From: Stenotrophomonas koreensis
GTDB lineage: Bacteria; Pseudomonadota; Gammaproteobacteria; Xanthomonadales; Xanthomonadaceae
Assembly: GCF_001431525.1 (NCBI RefSeq)
Contig: NZ_LDJH01000012.1
Location: forward strand, 1 to 64,000
DNA: 64,000 nt
Reading direction: 5' to 3'
A program made the translations under genes and the position numbers. Shown here piece after piece: positions 1 to 13,585 of this stretch (the first letter of the stretch is position 1; every line of letters starts with the position of its first letter). The notes beneath the pieces were generated by a model. That model ran no database searches. It saw nothing but the letters and a program-made list of their open reading frames with translations, and was not told where the DNA came from.

Positions 1-19
1 CTGATCTGCGATGAACCAA

Positions 20-47
20 AAAACACCCGGCACAGACCGGGTGTTTT
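20..47 (-). terminator. Rho-independent terminator after the acyl-CoA ligase gene
   Basis: An 11-bp perfect stem (20-30 paired with 37-47) with a 6-nt loop ends in a T-rich tract when read on the minus strand. It lies about 30 bp past the ligase stop codon, so it should end that transcript. The symmetric A/T flanks would also let it work for a plus-strand transcript. Confidence 0.85.
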
Positions 48-76
48 CATTCTCGGCCCAGGGCGTGGCGGCCGTC

Positions 77-1756
77 TCAGCGGTTGGCCACGTCCTGGTC
101 ACGCAGTTCGCGGCGCAGGATCTTGCCGACGTTGGTCTTGGGCAGCTCGTTGCGGAATTCGACATACCGCGGCAGTTTGTAGCCGGTGAGCTGGCTGCGG
201 GCGTAGTCCTTGACCTGGGCCTCGGTCAGGGCCGGGTCCTTCTTGACGATGACCACCTTGACCGCCTCGCCGGATTTCTCATCCGGCACGCCGTAGGCGG
301 CCACTTCCAGCACGCCGGGCATTGCCGCCAGCACGTCCTCGATCTCGTTGGGGTACACGTTGAAGCCGGAGACCAGGATCATGTCCTTCTTGCGGTCAAC
401 GATGTAGACAAAACCGTTGGCATCCATCCGCGCCATGTCGCCGGTGGCCAGCCAGCCATCGGCATCGATCGCCTTGGCGGTTTCCTCCGGGCGCTTCCAG
501 TAACCGACCATCACCTGCGGGCCGCGGATGCACAGCTCGCCGACCTCGTCCACGCCCAGCGCCTGGCCATCCTCGCCACGGATCATCGCCTCGGTGGACG
601 GTACCGGCAGGCCGATGGCGCCATTGAACTGCTCAAGGTCCATCGGGTTGATGCAGGCGGCAGGGCTGGTTTCGGTCAGGCCATAGGCCTCCACCAGGGT
701 GACCCCGGTGACCTGTTTCCAGCGTTCGGCCACTGCCCGCTGCACCGCCATGCCACCGCCCAGGGTCAGCTTGAGGGTGGAGAAATCCAGCTGCTCGAAG
801 CCCGGGGTGTTGAGCAGGCCATTGAACAGGGTGTTGACCCCGGTGATCGCAGTGAAGGGCACCTTGCCCAGCTCCTTGACAAAGCCAGGCAGGTCGCGCG
901 GGTTGGTGATCAGGTGGTTGCGCGAACCAAACTTCATGAAGACCAGGCAGTTCGCGGTCAGGGCGAAGATGTGGTAAAGCGGCAGCGCGGTGATAACGAT
1001 CTCATGGCCGGGCTTGACGTTGGTGCCGACCCAGGCCGCGGCCTGCTGCATGTTGGCCACCATGTTGCGGTGGCTGAGCATCGCGCCCTTGGCCACGCCG
1101 GTGGTGCCGCCGGTGTACTGCAGGAAGGCGATGTCATCCAGGCCGATGTCCACCTGCGGCAGTGCATGCGCGGCGCCACGCTTGAGCGCCTGGTTGAAGC
1201 GGACGGCGCCATCGAGGTGGTAGTCGGGCACCATCTTCTTGACGTGCTTGAGCACGAAATTCACCAGCAGGCCCTTGGCGCCGCCGAGCATGTCGCCCAG
1301 ACCGGTGGTGATCACATGCCGCAGCTGGCTGTCGGCAATGACCTGCTGCACGGTGTGGCCGAAGTTGTCCAGCACCAGCATCGCCACCGCACCGGAGTCC
1401 ACCAGCTGGTGCCGGAGTTCGCGCGGGGTGTACATCGGGTTGGTGTTGACCACGGTCAGGCCGGCACGCAGCGCACCGAACACCGCCACCGGGTACTGCA
1501 GGCAGTTGGGCATCATGATCGCGATGCGGTCGCCCTTTTTCAGTTTCAGCTCGCCCAGCAGGTAGGCGGCAAACTGACGGCTGAGCGTATCGAGTTGTGC
1601 GTAATCCAGCTCACGGCCCATGTGCGAAAACGCGGGACGGTTGCGATAGTTGTCTACGCTTTCCTGCAGGACCGAGATGATCGAGGTGTACGGTGCCAGT
1701 TCGATCTGGTGCGGGACGCCGGCAGGATAGTGAGCAAGCCACGGACGCTCATGCAT
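77..1756 (-). CDS. fadD: Long-chain fatty acid-CoA ligase (FadD/RpfB type)
   Basis: AMP-forming ligase of 559 aa that activates long-chain fatty acids to acyl-CoA through an acyl-adenylate at the inner membrane. The phosphate-binding motif YTGGTTGVAKG is at residues 214-224. The C-terminal hinge and signature (GWLATGD, then VDRKKDMI) is present, so both AMP-binding lobes look complete. The ATG is preceded by a GGAAGAG ribosome site. In xanthomonads the homologue next to the rpf quorum-sensing genes is called rpfB; its usual neighbour rpfF would lie outside this window, so I cannot tell fadD from rpfB. It lies 97 bp beyond cheB on the same strand but reads as a separate unit. Confidence 0.9.
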   Translation of the reverse strand: MHERPWLAHYPAGVPHQIELAPYTSIISVLQESVDNYRNRPAFSHMGRELDYAQLDTLSRQFAAYLLGELKLKKGDRIAIMMPNCLQYPVAVFGALRAGLTVVNTNPMYTPRELRHQLVDSGAVAMLVLDNFGHTVQQVIADSQLRHVITTGLGDMLGGAKGLLVNFVLKHVKKMVPDYHLDGAVRFNQALKRGAAHALPQVDIGLDDIAFLQYTGGTTGVAKGAMLSHRNMVANMQQAAAWVGTNVKPGHEIVITALPLYHIFALTANCLVFMKFGSRNHLITNPRDLPGFVKELGKVPFTAITGVNTLFNGLLNTPGFEQLDFSTLKLTLGGGMAVQRAVAERWKQVTGVTLVEAYGLTETSPAACINPMDLEQFNGAIGLPVPSTEAMIRGEDGQALGVDEVGELCIRGPQVMVGYWKRPEETAKAIDADGWLATGDMARMDANGFVYIVDRKKDMILVSGFNVYPNEIEDVLAAMPGVLEVAAYGVPDEKSGEAVKVVIVKKDPALTEAQVKDYARSQLTGYKLPRYVEFRNELPKTNVGKILRRELRDQDVANR

Positions 1757-1853
1757 GGGTGATGTCTCTTCCTAAAGATAAATTTTTGCTGAATTCCCCA
1801 AGCGATTGAATCACATCGTCTTGCACCCGTGCATGCGGCGCTGCCGCACAAGG

Positions 1854-2945
1854 CTATGCGTTGGCACGCGCCAGCGTGAGCAGGCGCTCGGCGATCCGCT
1901 CCAGCGGCACGATTTCCTCGGCAGCCCCGAGCTTGTGTGCGGCACCGGGCATGCCCCAGACCACCGCGGTCGCCTCGTCCTGGATCAGGGTGCGTGCGCC
2001 GGCCTGGCGCATGGCCAGCAGGCCACGGGCGCCGTCATCGCCCATCCCGGTCAGGATCGCGCCGATGGCATTGGCACCGACGGTCTGTGCCACCGAATGG
2101 AACAGCACGTCCACTGCCGGCTTGTGGCGGTTCACTGCCGGGCCATCATCGATGCGGCAGCGCCAGCGGGCGCCATCGCCGATCACCCGCAGATGCTGGC
2201 CACCCTTGGGGATATAGGCATGGCCTGGCAGGATCGCCTCGCCATCGCTGGCCTCACGCACGGCCATCGCGCTGTGCCGGTCCAGGCGCTCGGCGAAGGC
2301 CGCACTGAAACTGGCAGGCAGGTGCTGGGTGATGACCACCGCCGGGGCATCGGCCGGCATGCCTTCCAGCACCACCCGCAGGGCCTCGGTACCACCGGCC
2401 GAGGCACCAATGGCGATCAGCCGGTCGGTGGTACGGAAGCGCGCGCGTGCGGCGGTCAGTACGGTGGTATCCGGCGCGGATTGGGTGCCAGTGCTGCCGG
2501 GCGCCGGCAACAGCGGCCGCTCCGGCACGCGTACCCGGGCGCGCGCGGCCATCTTGACCTTGGTGATGATTTCCTCGGCAAAGCCACGCAGCCCGCGCTG
2601 CACGTCCAGGGTCGGCTTGCTGACAAAATCCACCGCACCCAGGGCCAGTGCCTGCAACGTGGTGTCGGCGCCGCGCTGGGTCAGCGAGGAGATCATCACC
2701 ACCGGGATCGGGTGCAGCCGCATCAGGTTGTGCAGGAACATCAACCCGTCCATCCGCGGCATTTCCACATCCAGGGTGAGCACGTCCGGCTTCAGGAGTT
2801 TGATTTTCTCGCGGGCCACATACGGGTCGGAGGCGGTGCCGACCACCTCGATTTCCGCATCGCCAGCCAGGATCTCGCCGAGCAGCTGGCGCACCACCGC
2901 CGAGTCGTCCACGATCAGCACCCTGCAGCGCGACGGCAGGCTCAT
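1854..2945 (-). CDS. cheB: Chemotaxis response regulator / protein-glutamate methylesterase CheB
   Basis: CheB removes methyl groups from, and deamidates, receptor glutamates when phosphorylated by CheA. The N-terminal receiver starts [10 protein letters not shown] and has the phospho-acceptor region [12 protein letters not shown] basic linker leads to the methylesterase domain with the serine in IGASAGG, histidine in TQHLP and aspartate in GMGDDGA, so the catalytic triad is complete. The start chosen gives 363 aa and overlaps the cheD stop as ATGA, which implies translational coupling; an upstream in-frame extension is only cheD sequence in another frame. It is the last gene of the mcp-cheR-cheD-cheB series. 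No cheA or cheW lies in the window. Confidence 0.95.
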   Translation of the reverse strand: MSLPSRCRVLIVDDSAVVRQLLGEILAGDAEIEVVGTASDPYVAREKIKLLKPDVLTLDVEMPRMDGLMFLHNLMRLHPIPVVMISSLTQRGADTTLQALALGAVDFVSKPTLDVQRGLRGFAEEIITKVKMAARARVRVPERPLLPAPGSTGTQSAPDTTVLTAARARFRTTDRLIAIGASAGGTEALRVVLEGMPADAPAVVITQHLPASFSAAFAERLDRHSAMAVREASDGEAILPGHAYIPKGGQHLRVIGDGARWRCRIDDGPAVNRHKPAVDVLFHSVAQTVGANAIGAILTGMGDDGARGLLAMRQAGARTLIQDEATAVVWGMPGAAHKLGAAEEIVPLERIAERLLTLARANA

Positions 2946-3541
2946 TCGAACAGCTCCACGCCACCGGTGACCGGGGCCCTGGACAGGCGCGCACGCACTG
3001 CCGATTCGGCCGCGGCCACCTCGGCTTCGTGCGCATGCGGCAGGCGCTGGACCATGACCTTGCCGGTGGTCGGGAAGTACCACACCCGGCGCGGGTGGAT
3101 GCCACACAGGTCCTCGGCCAGGATCGGGATGTGCTCGTTGGTCAGGTACTGGCGCACGAATTCGGCATTGCGCGTACCTACCGGGTTGGAGGTGAATCCC
3201 TTGAGCACGTTGGCGCCGCCAAACACCTTCGCTTCCAGCCGCTTGCGGTTGGCGCCGCGCTTGAGCAGGTCGTTGATCAGCAGTTCCATCGCATAACTGC
3301 CATAGCGGGCCGGGGCGCCATCACCGCTGTTGCCATCGGGCAGCAGGAAATGATTCATGCCGCCGATGCCCAACAGTGGGTCGCGGATGCAGGCCGCCAC
3401 GCAGCTGCCCAGCGTCGTGGTCAGGGCGGTCTGGTCATCCACCACCAGGTACTGGGTGGGCAGCAGCTTGGCGGTCAGCGTGCCAAAGCGTGCATCGTGG
3501 TAACGCATGACCTCGTCGCTGGCGTGGGCGGCGGTGCTCAT
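2942..3541 (-). CDS. cheD: Chemoreceptor glutamine deamidase CheD
   Basis: Deamidates specific glutamines of chemoreceptors to glutamates and, in other bacteria, interacts with CheC. The protein is 199 aa with the conserved catalytic cysteine in [13 protein letters not shown] followed by the histidine in GGMNHFLLP, the Cys-His pair of this family. Its ATG overlaps the cheR stop (ATGA) and its stop overlaps the cheB start, so the three genes are tightly coupled. No cheC is visible here. Confidence 0.95.
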   Translation of the reverse strand: MSTAAHASDEVMRYHDARFGTLTAKLLPTQYLVVDDQTALTTTLGSCVAACIRDPLLGIGGMNHFLLPDGNSGDGAPARYGSYAMELLINDLLKRGANRKRLEAKVFGGANVLKGFTSNPVGTRNAEFVRQYLTNEHIPILAEDLCGIHPRRVWYFPTTGKVMVQRLPHAHEAEVAAAESAVRARLSRAPVTGGVELFE

Positions 3542-4398
3542 GCGCCGGCCTTGCGTGCACGCTGGTACAGGGTGCGCCCGCACGGGGTGATCAGGTCGGC
3601 CGCGTGCAGGTAGTTTTCCGAATGGCCGGTGTAGAGCAGGCCGTCATCGGCCATGTGTGTGACCAGCCGCGCCAGGATGTCGCGCTGGGTCGGCTTGTCG
3701 AAATAGATCATCACATTGCGGCAGAACAGCGCGGTAAACGGCCCGCCGACGTCATAACGGGCATCGAGCAGGTTCAGCTGCTGGAACTGGACCAGCTTCT
3801 GCAATGCCGGCAGCACCCGGCACTTGCCCGCATTCGGGCCGGTACCGCGCTGGAAGTAACGCCGCTTGATCGCCTCGTCCAGGCCGGCAATCCGGTCGAT
3901 CGAGTACACCCCGCGCGCAGCGGTGGCCAGCACCTGGGTATCGATGTCGGTGGCGATGATGCGTACCGGCGGGCTCAGGCTGTCGAAGGCCTCGCAGGCG
4001 GTGATGGCCATCGAGTAGGGCTCCTCGCCGGTGGAGGCCGCGCAGGACCAGAGCTTGATCACGCCGCCATCATGCGGATGGGCCGCCAGCTCTTCGCCCA
4101 GCCGTTGGAAATGGTGTGGTTCACGGAAGAACGCGGTCAGGTTGGTGGTCAGCGCATTGGTGAAGGCTTCCCACTCGTTGCTGCCCTGCGGGCTTTGCAG
4201 ATGGTCCAGGTACTGCTGGAAGCTGCCCATGCCCAGGCTGCGCAGGCGGCGCGACAGCCGCCCGTAGACCATGTCGCGCTTGGCTGGTGCCAGGGCAATC
4301 CCGGCACGCTGGTAAATCAACTCGCAGACGCGACGGAAATCCCGTTCGGCAAACTCGAATTCGCGGTTTTCAGGCAACGCAGAAGCAGCGGTAGACAT
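3538..4398 (-). CDS. cheR: Chemotaxis protein methyltransferase CheR
   Basis: SAM-dependent methyltransferase that methylates receptor glutamates; 286 aa, normal for CheR. The N-terminal helical CheR_N region covers roughly residues 15-70. The SAM-binding segment [13 protein letters not shown] follows, and the acidic loop ATDIDTQVL and the motif FCRNVMIYF are typical of the catalytic domain. The ATG is chosen by full-length fit to the family. CheR and CheB work as a pair to set receptor adaptation. Confidence 0.95.
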   Translation of the reverse strand: MSTAASALPENREFEFAERDFRRVCELIYQRAGIALAPAKRDMVYGRLSRRLRSLGMGSFQQYLDHLQSPQGSNEWEAFTNALTTNLTAFFREPHHFQRLGEELAAHPHDGGVIKLWSCAASTGEEPYSMAITACEAFDSLSPPVRIIATDIDTQVLATAARGVYSIDRIAGLDEAIKRRYFQRGTGPNAGKCRVLPALQKLVQFQQLNLLDARYDVGGPFTALFCRNVMIYFDKPTQRDILARLVTHMADDGLLYTGHSENYLHAADLITPCGRTLYQRARKAGA

Positions 4399-4541
4399 GT
4401 CGGCTCGATCAAGGAGGACACCCGGGTTATCGGCCGCAGGCCCCGCTTATTGATAGCTGCCCGCGCAGCGGTTGTGCCTGGCTGGCGGCGTGTTCATTGC
4501 TGCGGTCGCCGCTTCCGGCCATGGCTGCCGCTGGCAACGCA

Positions 4542-4572
4542 AACGCCCTGGCATGCGTCTGGCCAGGGCGTT
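4542..4572. other. 11-bp inverted repeat between cheR and the MCP gene
   Basis: Perfect 11-bp arms (4542-4552 and 4562-4572) around a 9-nt loop in the 275-bp gap between the MCP and cheR. It follows the MCP gene on the minus strand, but there is no T tract, so it may be a weak terminator or an mRNA-stability hairpin. The rest of the gap holds no gene I can support. Confidence 0.45.
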
Positions 4573-4673
4573 GCCGACAGTGTGGGCGCAGCCCGCATGC
4601 CTGGACGCAGACATTCGAGCGCTGCAGCGGTGCCGGCCACCGGGCTGGCACAGGCCCGCACCGATGCGCGGCG

Positions 4674-5675
4674 TCAGCCCCGGCTGCCTTGCAGGTCGCT
4701 GCCGGTGCGGAAGGCGGCCACCGCCACGTTGAGCTGCCTGGCCTGTTCTTCCATCGCATGCGCCGCGGCAGCGGCTTCCTCCACCAGCGCGGCATTCTGC
4801 TGGGTGGTCTGGTCCATGTTGATCGCGGCAACGCTGTCGAGCATCGCGGCCGCTTCCTGGCGAGCTTCGCGTGAGCGGTCCATGTCGCGCGAGGCCATCT
4901 GGGTCACCGTCTCGCGAACCTTGGAAATGGCATCTTTGGAGCTGTGGGCCAGCTTGCGGATCTGCTCGTTGAAGGTGGTCGAGCGCTCGGACAGGTTGCG
5001 TACCTCGTCGGCAACCACCGCAAAACCGCGCCCGGCCTCGCCCGCGCGTGCCGCTTCGATGGCCGCGTTCAAGGCCAGCAGGTTGGTCTGGTCGGCGATC
5101 GACTTCACGTCTTCGAGCAGGGCGAAAATGCCGTCCAGGTGCTGTGCCATCTGGTCGATGTGGGCCACCGTGACATTGCTCTGGCCGCTGACCTGTTCCA
5201 GTGCCTCCACCAGCTGCTCCATGCGCTGGCTGGCATGCTGGGCAAAGCGCGCCACATCCACGCCATTGCTGCCGTCTTCACCGGCGCGGTCGACGATGCG
5301 CGAAACGGCCTGGCTCTGCTGGCGTGACTTGCGGTTCATCGCATCAAAGCTGCTGCCCAGGCTGGCCACTGCCTGGCGGATCAGCTCACGCGCACGTTCC
5401 ACCTCGGCGCGGCTGCCTTCCACTTCACTGCCGATGAAGCCGCGCAGTTCGCCCAGCAGCTGTTCCTGTTCGCGCAGCAGGCGGCTGTTTTCCTTGTTGG
5501 GGCTGTGGCTGCTGCGCTGATGCAGCTGCCACCAGGCAAATGCTCCCCAGCTGGCAATCTGGGTAAGCAACAGTGCCCACTGCAGCGGAGCGGGTAGGGC
5601 CAGTGCCAGACTCAGGACCAGCAGCAGGGAAAAGGCTATCGGGGCGGCAAGCAGAATCAGGGGACGAGGGGTCAT
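4674..5675 (-). CDS. Short methyl-accepting chemotaxis protein without a ligand domain
   Basis: The 333-aa product has two hydrophobic segments near the N-terminus (about residues 4-24 and 30-50) separated by only a few residues. A coiled-coil stretch and an MCP signalling domain follow. The tip contains [19 protein letters not shown] and [14 protein letters not shown], the most conserved receptor hairpin. There is no periplasmic sensing domain and no HAMP that I can recognise, so it probably senses an internal or membrane-linked cue. The C-terminus lacks the NWETF-type CheR tether. A start 30 bp upstream is also possible. It is first in the series leading to cheR-cheD-cheB. Confidence 0.88.
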   Translation of the reverse strand: MTPRPLILLAAPIAFSLLLVLSLALALPAPLQWALLLTQIASWGAFAWWQLHQRSSHSPNKENSRLLREQEQLLGELRGFIGSEVEGSRAEVERARELIRQAVASLGSSFDAMNRKSRQQSQAVSRIVDRAGEDGSNGVDVARFAQHASQRMEQLVEALEQVSGQSNVTVAHIDQMAQHLDGIFALLEDVKSIADQTNLLALNAAIEAARAGEAGRGFAVVADEVRNLSERSTTFNEQIRKLAHSSKDAISKVRETVTQMASRDMDRSREARQEAAAMLDSVAAINMDQTTQQNAALVEEAAAAAHAMEEQARQLNVAVAAFRTGSDLQGSRG

Positions 5676-5758
5676 GTCCGTTCTCGGGAGAGTCACTACC
5701 CCCATATCGGCCCCTGGGCCTGCGGCTTTAGCCCGCCGATGGGTTTTGCCGGCTGCAG

Positions 5759-6373
5759 TTATTGCAGCCCACGTTCCACCGCCGCCAGCAGCCGTGCGCG
5801 GAAGAACAGGAAGTCCCAGTAATTGCCGCCGAGCTGGCGCCACAGCATCGCCGAACGTACCGCTGCCAGCAGCAGGGCGCGGATTTCGGCCACCACGCCG
5901 GGCTGGGCCAGATAGTGCGGATTGCCCTGGACCATCACCCGCGGCCGCAGCTGGCTGATGGTATCGGCATACAGGGCGCCCACCGCGGCCAGGACGTCCG
6001 GATGGGCGGCATCACCCAGCCGCTGGACCTGGCTGGCAACCGGGGCAATCCCGGCGGCAACGGCCTGGATGCAGGCCGGAGTGGCCGAAAAGCGGCGTTC
6101 CACCTGCAGTACCGCCAGGGCCAGCTTTCCCAGTGCCTTGTCCTGGTTCTGGCCGCTGAACTGGTTGTGCAGCAGGCGCAGGCCAGGTCCCAGTGCCTGG
6201 CGGCCGCCATACACGGCGGCAACGCTGGGCGCATCGATCTGCAGCACGCTGTTGATCGCGGTGGCGACAATGCGGCTGTCGGATTGGCCGGTATCGGCAA
6301 TGCGGCGGACCTGCTGCAGTGCCTGTGCCATTCCGGCCAGGGCAAGAATACGGTCGTCGATGGTCGAACTCAT
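5759..6373 (-). CDS. hflD: High frequency lysogenization protein HflD homologue
   Basis: A 204-aa mostly helical protein of the HflD (YcfC) family, membrane-associated and known in E. coli for binding phage lambda CII. Its normal cellular role is unclear. Length and overall pattern, such as the [14 protein letters not shown] segment and a conserved C-terminal part with [13 protein letters not shown], fit the family. It starts 3 bp after the mnmA stop, the same mnmA-hflD arrangement as in E. coli, which supports the call. Confidence 0.85.
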   Translation of the reverse strand: MSSTIDDRILALAGMAQALQQVRRIADTGQSDSRIVATAINSVLQIDAPSVAAVYGGRQALGPGLRLLHNQFSGQNQDKALGKLALAVLQVERRFSATPACIQAVAAGIAPVASQVQRLGDAAHPDVLAAVGALYADTISQLRPRVMVQGNPHYLAQPGVVAEIRALLLAAVRSAMLWRQLGGNYWDFLFFRARLLAAVERGLQ

Positions 6374-6376
6374 GGG

Positions 6377-7504
6377 TCAGATCTCGTCTAGGGAAGTGCC
6401 GGCCAGGCGCCGTTCCATCGGGGCATCGGTGGCCGCGATCACCGCGCCACCCAGGCAGACCGCACCGTCGTACAGGACAAGTGACTGCCCCGGGGTGACG
6501 GCGCGTTGTGGCCGGTCAAAACGTACCAGCAGGGTGCCGTCGCTCAGTACGGTGACCTCGCAGTCCTCATCGGGCTGGCGGTAACGGGTCTGTGCGCTGC
6601 AGCGGAACACCCGCGCCGGCGCACTGCCGCCGATCCAGTGCATGGTCTCGCTGCGCAGCCGGCGCGACAGCATCCACGGGCTGTTGCTGTCCTGGTCGAC
6701 ATACAGGATGTTGTTGGCCACATCCTTGCCGACGACAAACCAGGGGGCCTGTGCGCGGCCGCGGACGCCGCCGATGTTGAGCCCCTCGCGCTGGCCGATG
6801 GTGTAGTAGAACACGCCCGGGTGCTGGGCAATGATCACCCCGTCAGGATCGCAGATGTCGCCCTGCCGCGCGGGCAGGTACTGCGACAGGAACTGGCGGA
6901 AGTCGCGTTCGCCGATGAAGCAGATGCCGGTGGAATCCTTTTTTCCGGCGGTCGCCAGGCCGGCCTCGGCGGCCAGTGCCCGCAGCGCGGGTTTTTCCAG
7001 GTCGCCGATCGGAAACAGGGTACGGGACAGTTGCTCCTGGCCGAGCTGGTGCAGGAAGTAACTCTGGTCCTTGCCGCGGTCGGCACCACGCAGCAGGCGC
7101 CAGTGGCCCAGGTGCTGGTCGATCCGCGCATAGTGGCCAGTGGCGATGCGCTCGGCGCCCAGCGCCTGCGCCGCGTCCAGGAAATGCTTGAACTTGACCT
7201 CGCGGTTGCACAGCACATCCGGGTTGGGGGTGCGTCCGGCCGCGTACTCGGCCAGGAAGTGTTCGAACACCCCGGCCCAGTACTGCTGGGAAAAATCACG
7301 GAAGTGGAAGGGAATGCCGAGCCTGCCGCAGACAGCCACCGCATCGCGGCGATCCTCTTCGGCACGGCACTGGCCGCTGCCGTCGTCGGCCCAGTTCTGC
7401 ATGAACAGGCCAGCCACCGGTTCGCCGGCCTGCACCAGGCGCAAGGCAGCCACCGAGGAGTCCACGCCGCCAGAAACGCCGACGACAATGCGGGGTGTGG
7501 TCAT
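6377..7504 (-). CDS. mnmA: tRNA-specific 2-thiouridylase MnmA
   Basis: ATP-dependent enzyme that places sulfur on wobble uridine 34 of tRNA-Lys, -Glu and -Gln. The PP-loop SGGVDSS lies near the N-terminus. Two catalytic cysteines are visible, in [10 protein letters not shown] and in [12 protein letters not shown]. The ATG at 7504 overlaps the nudJ stop as TGATG with GGAAG seven bases upstream; a GTG codon one triplet earlier is a less likely start. The product is 375 aa, the usual length. nudJ-mnmA-hflD looks like one transcript. Confidence 0.95.
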   Translation of the reverse strand: MTTPRIVVGVSGGVDSSVAALRLVQAGEPVAGLFMQNWADDGSGQCRAEEDRRDAVAVCGRLGIPFHFRDFSQQYWAGVFEHFLAEYAAGRTPNPDVLCNREVKFKHFLDAAQALGAERIATGHYARIDQHLGHWRLLRGADRGKDQSYFLHQLGQEQLSRTLFPIGDLEKPALRALAAEAGLATAGKKDSTGICFIGERDFRQFLSQYLPARQGDICDPDGVIIAQHPGVFYYTIGQREGLNIGGVRGRAQAPWFVVGKDVANNILYVDQDSNSPWMLSRRLRSETMHWIGGSAPARVFRCSAQTRYRQPDEDCEVTVLSDGTLLVRFDRPQRAVTPGQSLVLYDGAVCLGGAVIAATDAPMERRLAGTSLDEI

Positions 7505-7956
7505 CACACAACTTCCAATACAGATAAGGGGTAGTGCCGGCCGGCCTGCCAGTCGGCCACGCAGCGTGCCACCAGCGGGCTGCGCAGGGCCGGGTGGCCG
7601 GCCAGTTCAGCCGGATCCAGCCACAGCGCGTGCTCGATGGCGCCATCCAGCGGCCGCTGCGGATGGTGGCGCAGCGGCCTGGCGGCAAAGGCCACCCGCA
7701 GGAATTCACTGCCGTTGGGGGCCTGCCATTGGTAGAGGCCGACCAGGGCGGTCAGCTCGACCTCCCAGCCGGTTTCTTCCAGGGTCTCGCGCACGGCTGC
7801 CTGCGCCAGTGACTCACCGCTTTCCAGATGCCCGGCCGGCTGGTTCAGTACGCTGCGGCCATCAATGCTTTCGCTGACCAGCAAGACGCGGCGACCATCA
7901 CTGACGATGGTGGCCACGGTGACATGGGGTGCCCAGCGGCCATCGACAAGGGGCAT
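7504..7956 (-). CDS. nudJ: Nudix hydrolase, NudJ-like phosphatase
   Basis: A 150-aa Nudix protein. The Nudix box runs from GHLESGESL to [11 protein letters not shown] and has all metal-binding glutamates. The position next to mnmA matches E. coli NudJ, which hydrolyses thiamine-precursor and nucleoside di/triphosphates. Substrate specificity is inferred from position and family, not from residues. Its ATG sits one base past the stop of the upstream secreted-protein gene. Confidence 0.85.
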   Translation of the reverse strand: MPLVDGRWAPHVTVATIVSDGRRVLLVSESIDGRSVLNQPAGHLESGESLAQAAVRETLEETGWEVELTALVGLYQWQAPNGSEFLRVAFAARPLRHHPQRPLDGAIEHALWLDPAELAGHPALRSPLVARCVADWQAGRHYPLSVLEVV

Positions 7957-7957
7957 G

Positions 7958-8428
7958 TCAGAACTCGTCGGCGCCCAGGGTCAGCTCCTGCTCGAGCTTG
8001 TCGGCAGTCTTGATCGCGGCATCAATGGCATCGGAGAGCTGGTCGGCACTGGCGTTGGAATCGATCTTGACCACGTACATGGCGATGTCGCCCTGGCGTA
8101 CCCAGCTGCCGATCTTGGCCGTGTTGGAATCCACCAGCAGGCGGTTGGCAACGGCCGCCGGAAAATCGCCGCCCTTGATCCGGAACCCCGGTGACCAGAT
8201 CTCGCGCACGCTCAGGCTGCCGTAGTTCTCGATCGCCGAGCGCACATAGACCAGCTGGCTGCGGCCGTCGTCCATGTCAAACACCATCTGGTAGTCGCCA
8301 TCGGCGTCGATTTCATGGTTGTAGCCCAGGCTGTCGAGCTGGCGGCCGATACTGCGGTCAGCCTCCGCTGCCTGGGCGGCCGCGGCGCCGAGCATCAGCG
8401 CAACACCGAGCCAACTGAGCATTTTCAT
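7958..8428 (-). CDS. Secreted YbjN-like protein of unknown function
   Basis: A 156-aa protein with a clear Sec signal peptide (cleavage near residue 20, after AAAAQA). The mature part has an alternating strand-helix pattern ending in an acidic helix. It resembles the YbjN / chaperone-like fold that binds partner proteins, but I recognise this only from overall pattern. It is co-directional with nudJ (1-bp gap) and divergent from clpS, so it may be first in the nudJ-mnmA-hflD transcript. No catalytic residues are evident. Confidence 0.65.
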   Translation of the reverse strand: MKMLSWLGVALMLGAAAAQAAEADRSIGRQLDSLGYNHEIDADGDYQMVFDMDDGRSQLVYVRSAIENYGSLSVREIWSPGFRIKGGDFPAAVANRLLVDSNTAKIGSWVRQGDIAMYVVKIDSNASADQLSDAIDAAIKTADKLEQELTLGADEF

Positions 8429-8489
8429 CGTGTTTGCCCCTGAAGTTGTTCGCAGCGGACATTTTGCAGTGCCACGGCGGGGGCGTCCA

Positions 8490-8516
8490 TTGCCGGCAGT
8501 CGCGGCCGGCTATAAT
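8490..8516 (+). promoter_or_regulatory. Candidate sigma-70 promoter of clpS
   Basis: A perfect TATAAT (8511-8516) lies 15 bp after TTGCCG (8490-8495). The expected start point falls at or just before the clpS ATG (8523), so the mRNA would have little or no leader. The spacer is shorter than the ideal 17 bp. Confidence 0.5.
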
Positions 8517-8522
8517 CGGCCG

Positions 8523-8837
8523 ATGACGCAGCAATTTGAACATGAGCATGATCTGGCCGTGGCCCCGGGGCGGGCCCAGATCAAACCGCCAGGGCGTTGG
8601 CAGGTACTACTGCTCAACGATGACTACACCCCGATGGATTTCGTCATCGAGGTGCTGCAGCACTTTTTTGCCATGGATATCGAGCAGGCCACCCAGGTCA
8701 TGCTGCACGTGCATACCCGTGGCAAAGGGGTGTGCGGGACCTACAGCCGGGAGGTGGCCGAGACCAAGGTCGCCCAGGTCAATGATTTTTCGAGGATGAA
8801 CCAGCACCCACTGCTGTGCACGATGCAAGCCCTGTAA
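8523..8837 (+). CDS. clpS: ATP-dependent Clp protease adaptor ClpS
   Basis: Adaptor that recognises N-degron proteins (N-terminal Leu, Phe, Tyr, Trp) and hands them to ClpAP. The 104-aa product has a flexible N-terminus followed by the core [16 protein letters not shown], whose Asn-Asp-Asp region contacts the substrate N-terminus. The helix with [12 protein letters not shown] and the C-terminal EVAETKV strand complete the fold. The ATG at 8523 matches family length; an upstream in-frame extension is only promoter DNA. clpA follows 96 bp downstream. Confidence 0.95.
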   Translation: MTQQFEHEHDLAVAPGRAQIKPPGRWQVLLLNDDYTPMDFVIEVLQHFFAMDIEQATQVMLHVHTRGKGVCGTYSREVAETKVAQVNDFSRMNQHPLLCTMQAL

Positions 8838-8933
8838 GCCTTCCCTAACGCCACTTGTACAGGCCGATTGGATAGGGTGGTGATAAGCGCGCCTGGCGCC
8901 CCCATAGTGTCGACACAGCCACCGGAGCAGCTC

Positions 8934-11219
<2,286 letters not shown>

Positions 11220-11226
11220 TCTGCCC

Positions 11227-11258
11227 GCGCTGCGCCGGCCCGGTGGCTGGCGCAGCGC
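11227..11258 (+). other. Strong GC hairpin just after clpA
   Basis: Ten-bp perfect arms (11227-11236 and 11249-11258) with a 12-nt loop start 8 bp after the clpA stop. No T run follows directly; the true terminator lies 20 bp further on. It may protect the clpA mRNA 3' end. Confidence 0.5.
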
Positions 11259-11276
11259 ATACCGCCGGGGCAACGA

Positions 11277-11302
11277 AAAAAGCCAGCAGATGCTGGCTTT
11301 TT
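11277..11302. terminator. Bidirectional terminator between clpA and infA
   Basis: A 12-bp perfect stem (11277-11288 with 11291-11302), two-base loop, with A and T tracts on either side. It lies between the convergent clpA and infA genes and should stop both transcripts. Confidence 0.92.
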
Positions 11303-11330
11303 CTTTCCCGGGCTTACCGGGCGGTACCGC

Positions 11331-11549
11331 TTACTTCATGCGGTAGGTGATACGACCCTTGGTCAGGTCATACGGGGTCATTTCAACCTTGACCCGGTCA
11401 CCGGTAAGGATGCGGATGTAGTTCTTGCGCATGCGGCCGGAAATGTGGGCAATGATCTCGTGACCATTTTCCAGGCGGACGCGGAAGGTGGTGTTCGGCA
11501 GGGTCTCGCTGACGGTACCTTCGAACTCGATGGAGTCGTCTTTCGACAT
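11331..11549 (-). CDS. infA: Translation initiation factor IF-1
   Basis: IF-1 is a 72-aa OB-fold protein that binds the ribosomal A site during initiation. The product is exactly 72 aa, with the family hallmarks [35 protein letters not shown] and the end KGRITYR. The start [11 protein letters not shown] is the standard one; the frame runs 23 codons further upstream but without family similarity. It lies downstream of aat on the same strand. Confidence 0.97.
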   Translation of the reverse strand: MSKDDSIEFEGTVSETLPNTTFRVRLENGHEIIAHISGRMRKNYIRILTGDRVKVEMTPYDLTKGRITYRMK

Positions 11550-11643
11550 GTAATCCTGTGCAGTTCTGTGCGGCCAACGGGCCGGGTAAGACGGGGATTT
11601 TACCCGCTCATGCCCCAAGGTGCAAAGCCTGTGTAATTTTCGT

Positions 11644-12381
11644 TCAGGCCAACAGGGTCGTGGCAGCCACGGTGCCGGCCTGGGCAGACCAGTTTCCCGG
11701 TGTACGTGACTGCCGGCAAAGCCGGTCGATCCGGGTCAGGAACTCGCGGCGTGGCAGGGGGCGGGCGCCCAGCAGGGCCAGGTGCGGGTTGTACACCTGG
11801 GCGTCCATCAGCGGCATCTGCCATTGCGCCAGCCAGTGACAGGCGCCAGCCAGGGCCAGTTTGGAGGCGCCGGGACGGCCGCTGAACATGCTCTCGGCAA
11901 AGAACATATGGCCGATGGCCACCCCGTACAGGCCGCCGATCAAGGTGTCCTGCGCATACACCTCGAAGCTGTGCGCGTGGCCGAGGCGGTGCAGCTGGCA
12001 ATAGGCGGCAATCATCTCCTCGCTGATCCAGGTGCCATGCTGGCCGGGACGCCGGATGTGGGCGCACTGCTGGATAACCTCATCAAAGGCGGTATCCACC
12101 CGCAGCTGCCAGCCGGTGGGCCGCAGCTGGCGGCGGTTGCCGCGCGAGAGCCGGAAGCGGGCGGTATCGAACACGGTGCGCGGGTCCGGTGACCACCACA
12201 GCAACGGCTCGCCCGGCGATGACCACGGGAACACTCCGGCCGCATAGGCACGCAGCAGGCGCTGGCTGCTCAGGTCGCCACCAATGGCGAGCAGGCCATC
12301 GGGCTCCTCCAGCGCGGTGTCCGCCGGCGGGAAGGGCGCGTGCGGGTCATCACCCAGCTGCCAGGGAATCCGGATCGTCAT
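11644..12381 (-). CDS. aat: Leucyl/phenylalanyl-tRNA-protein transferase
   Basis: Transfers Leu or Phe from aminoacyl-tRNA to proteins with N-terminal Lys or Arg, creating N-degrons read by ClpS/ClpA. The 245-aa product has the family segments [31 protein letters not shown] and HSFEVY, plus [15 protein letters not shown] with the conserved core. The chosen ATG gives the normal length. It sits on the minus strand before infA, a few kb from clpS-clpA, so the main components of the N-degron branch are close together. Confidence 0.95.
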   Translation of the reverse strand: MTIRIPWQLGDDPHAPFPPADTALEEPDGLLAIGGDLSSQRLLRAYAAGVFPWSSPGEPLLWWSPDPRTVFDTARFRLSRGNRRQLRPTGWQLRVDTAFDEVIQQCAHIRRPGQHGTWISEEMIAAYCQLHRLGHAHSFEVYAQDTLIGGLYGVAIGHMFFAESMFSGRPGASKLALAGACHWLAQWQMPLMDAQVYNPHLALLGARPLPRREFLTRIDRLCRQSRTPGNWSAQAGTVAATTLLA

Positions 12382-12429
12382 GGGCAGGAACGGTCCGGGA
12401 GTACGCTGCCGCACTCCCGGTTGCCGGTC

Positions 12430-13518
<1,089 letters not shown>

Positions 13519-13585
13519 TCAACGTGCAGCTGCCGCATCGTTTACCATCAACAGGTAACGTGACATTTTTGAAGGATCAGGCGCA

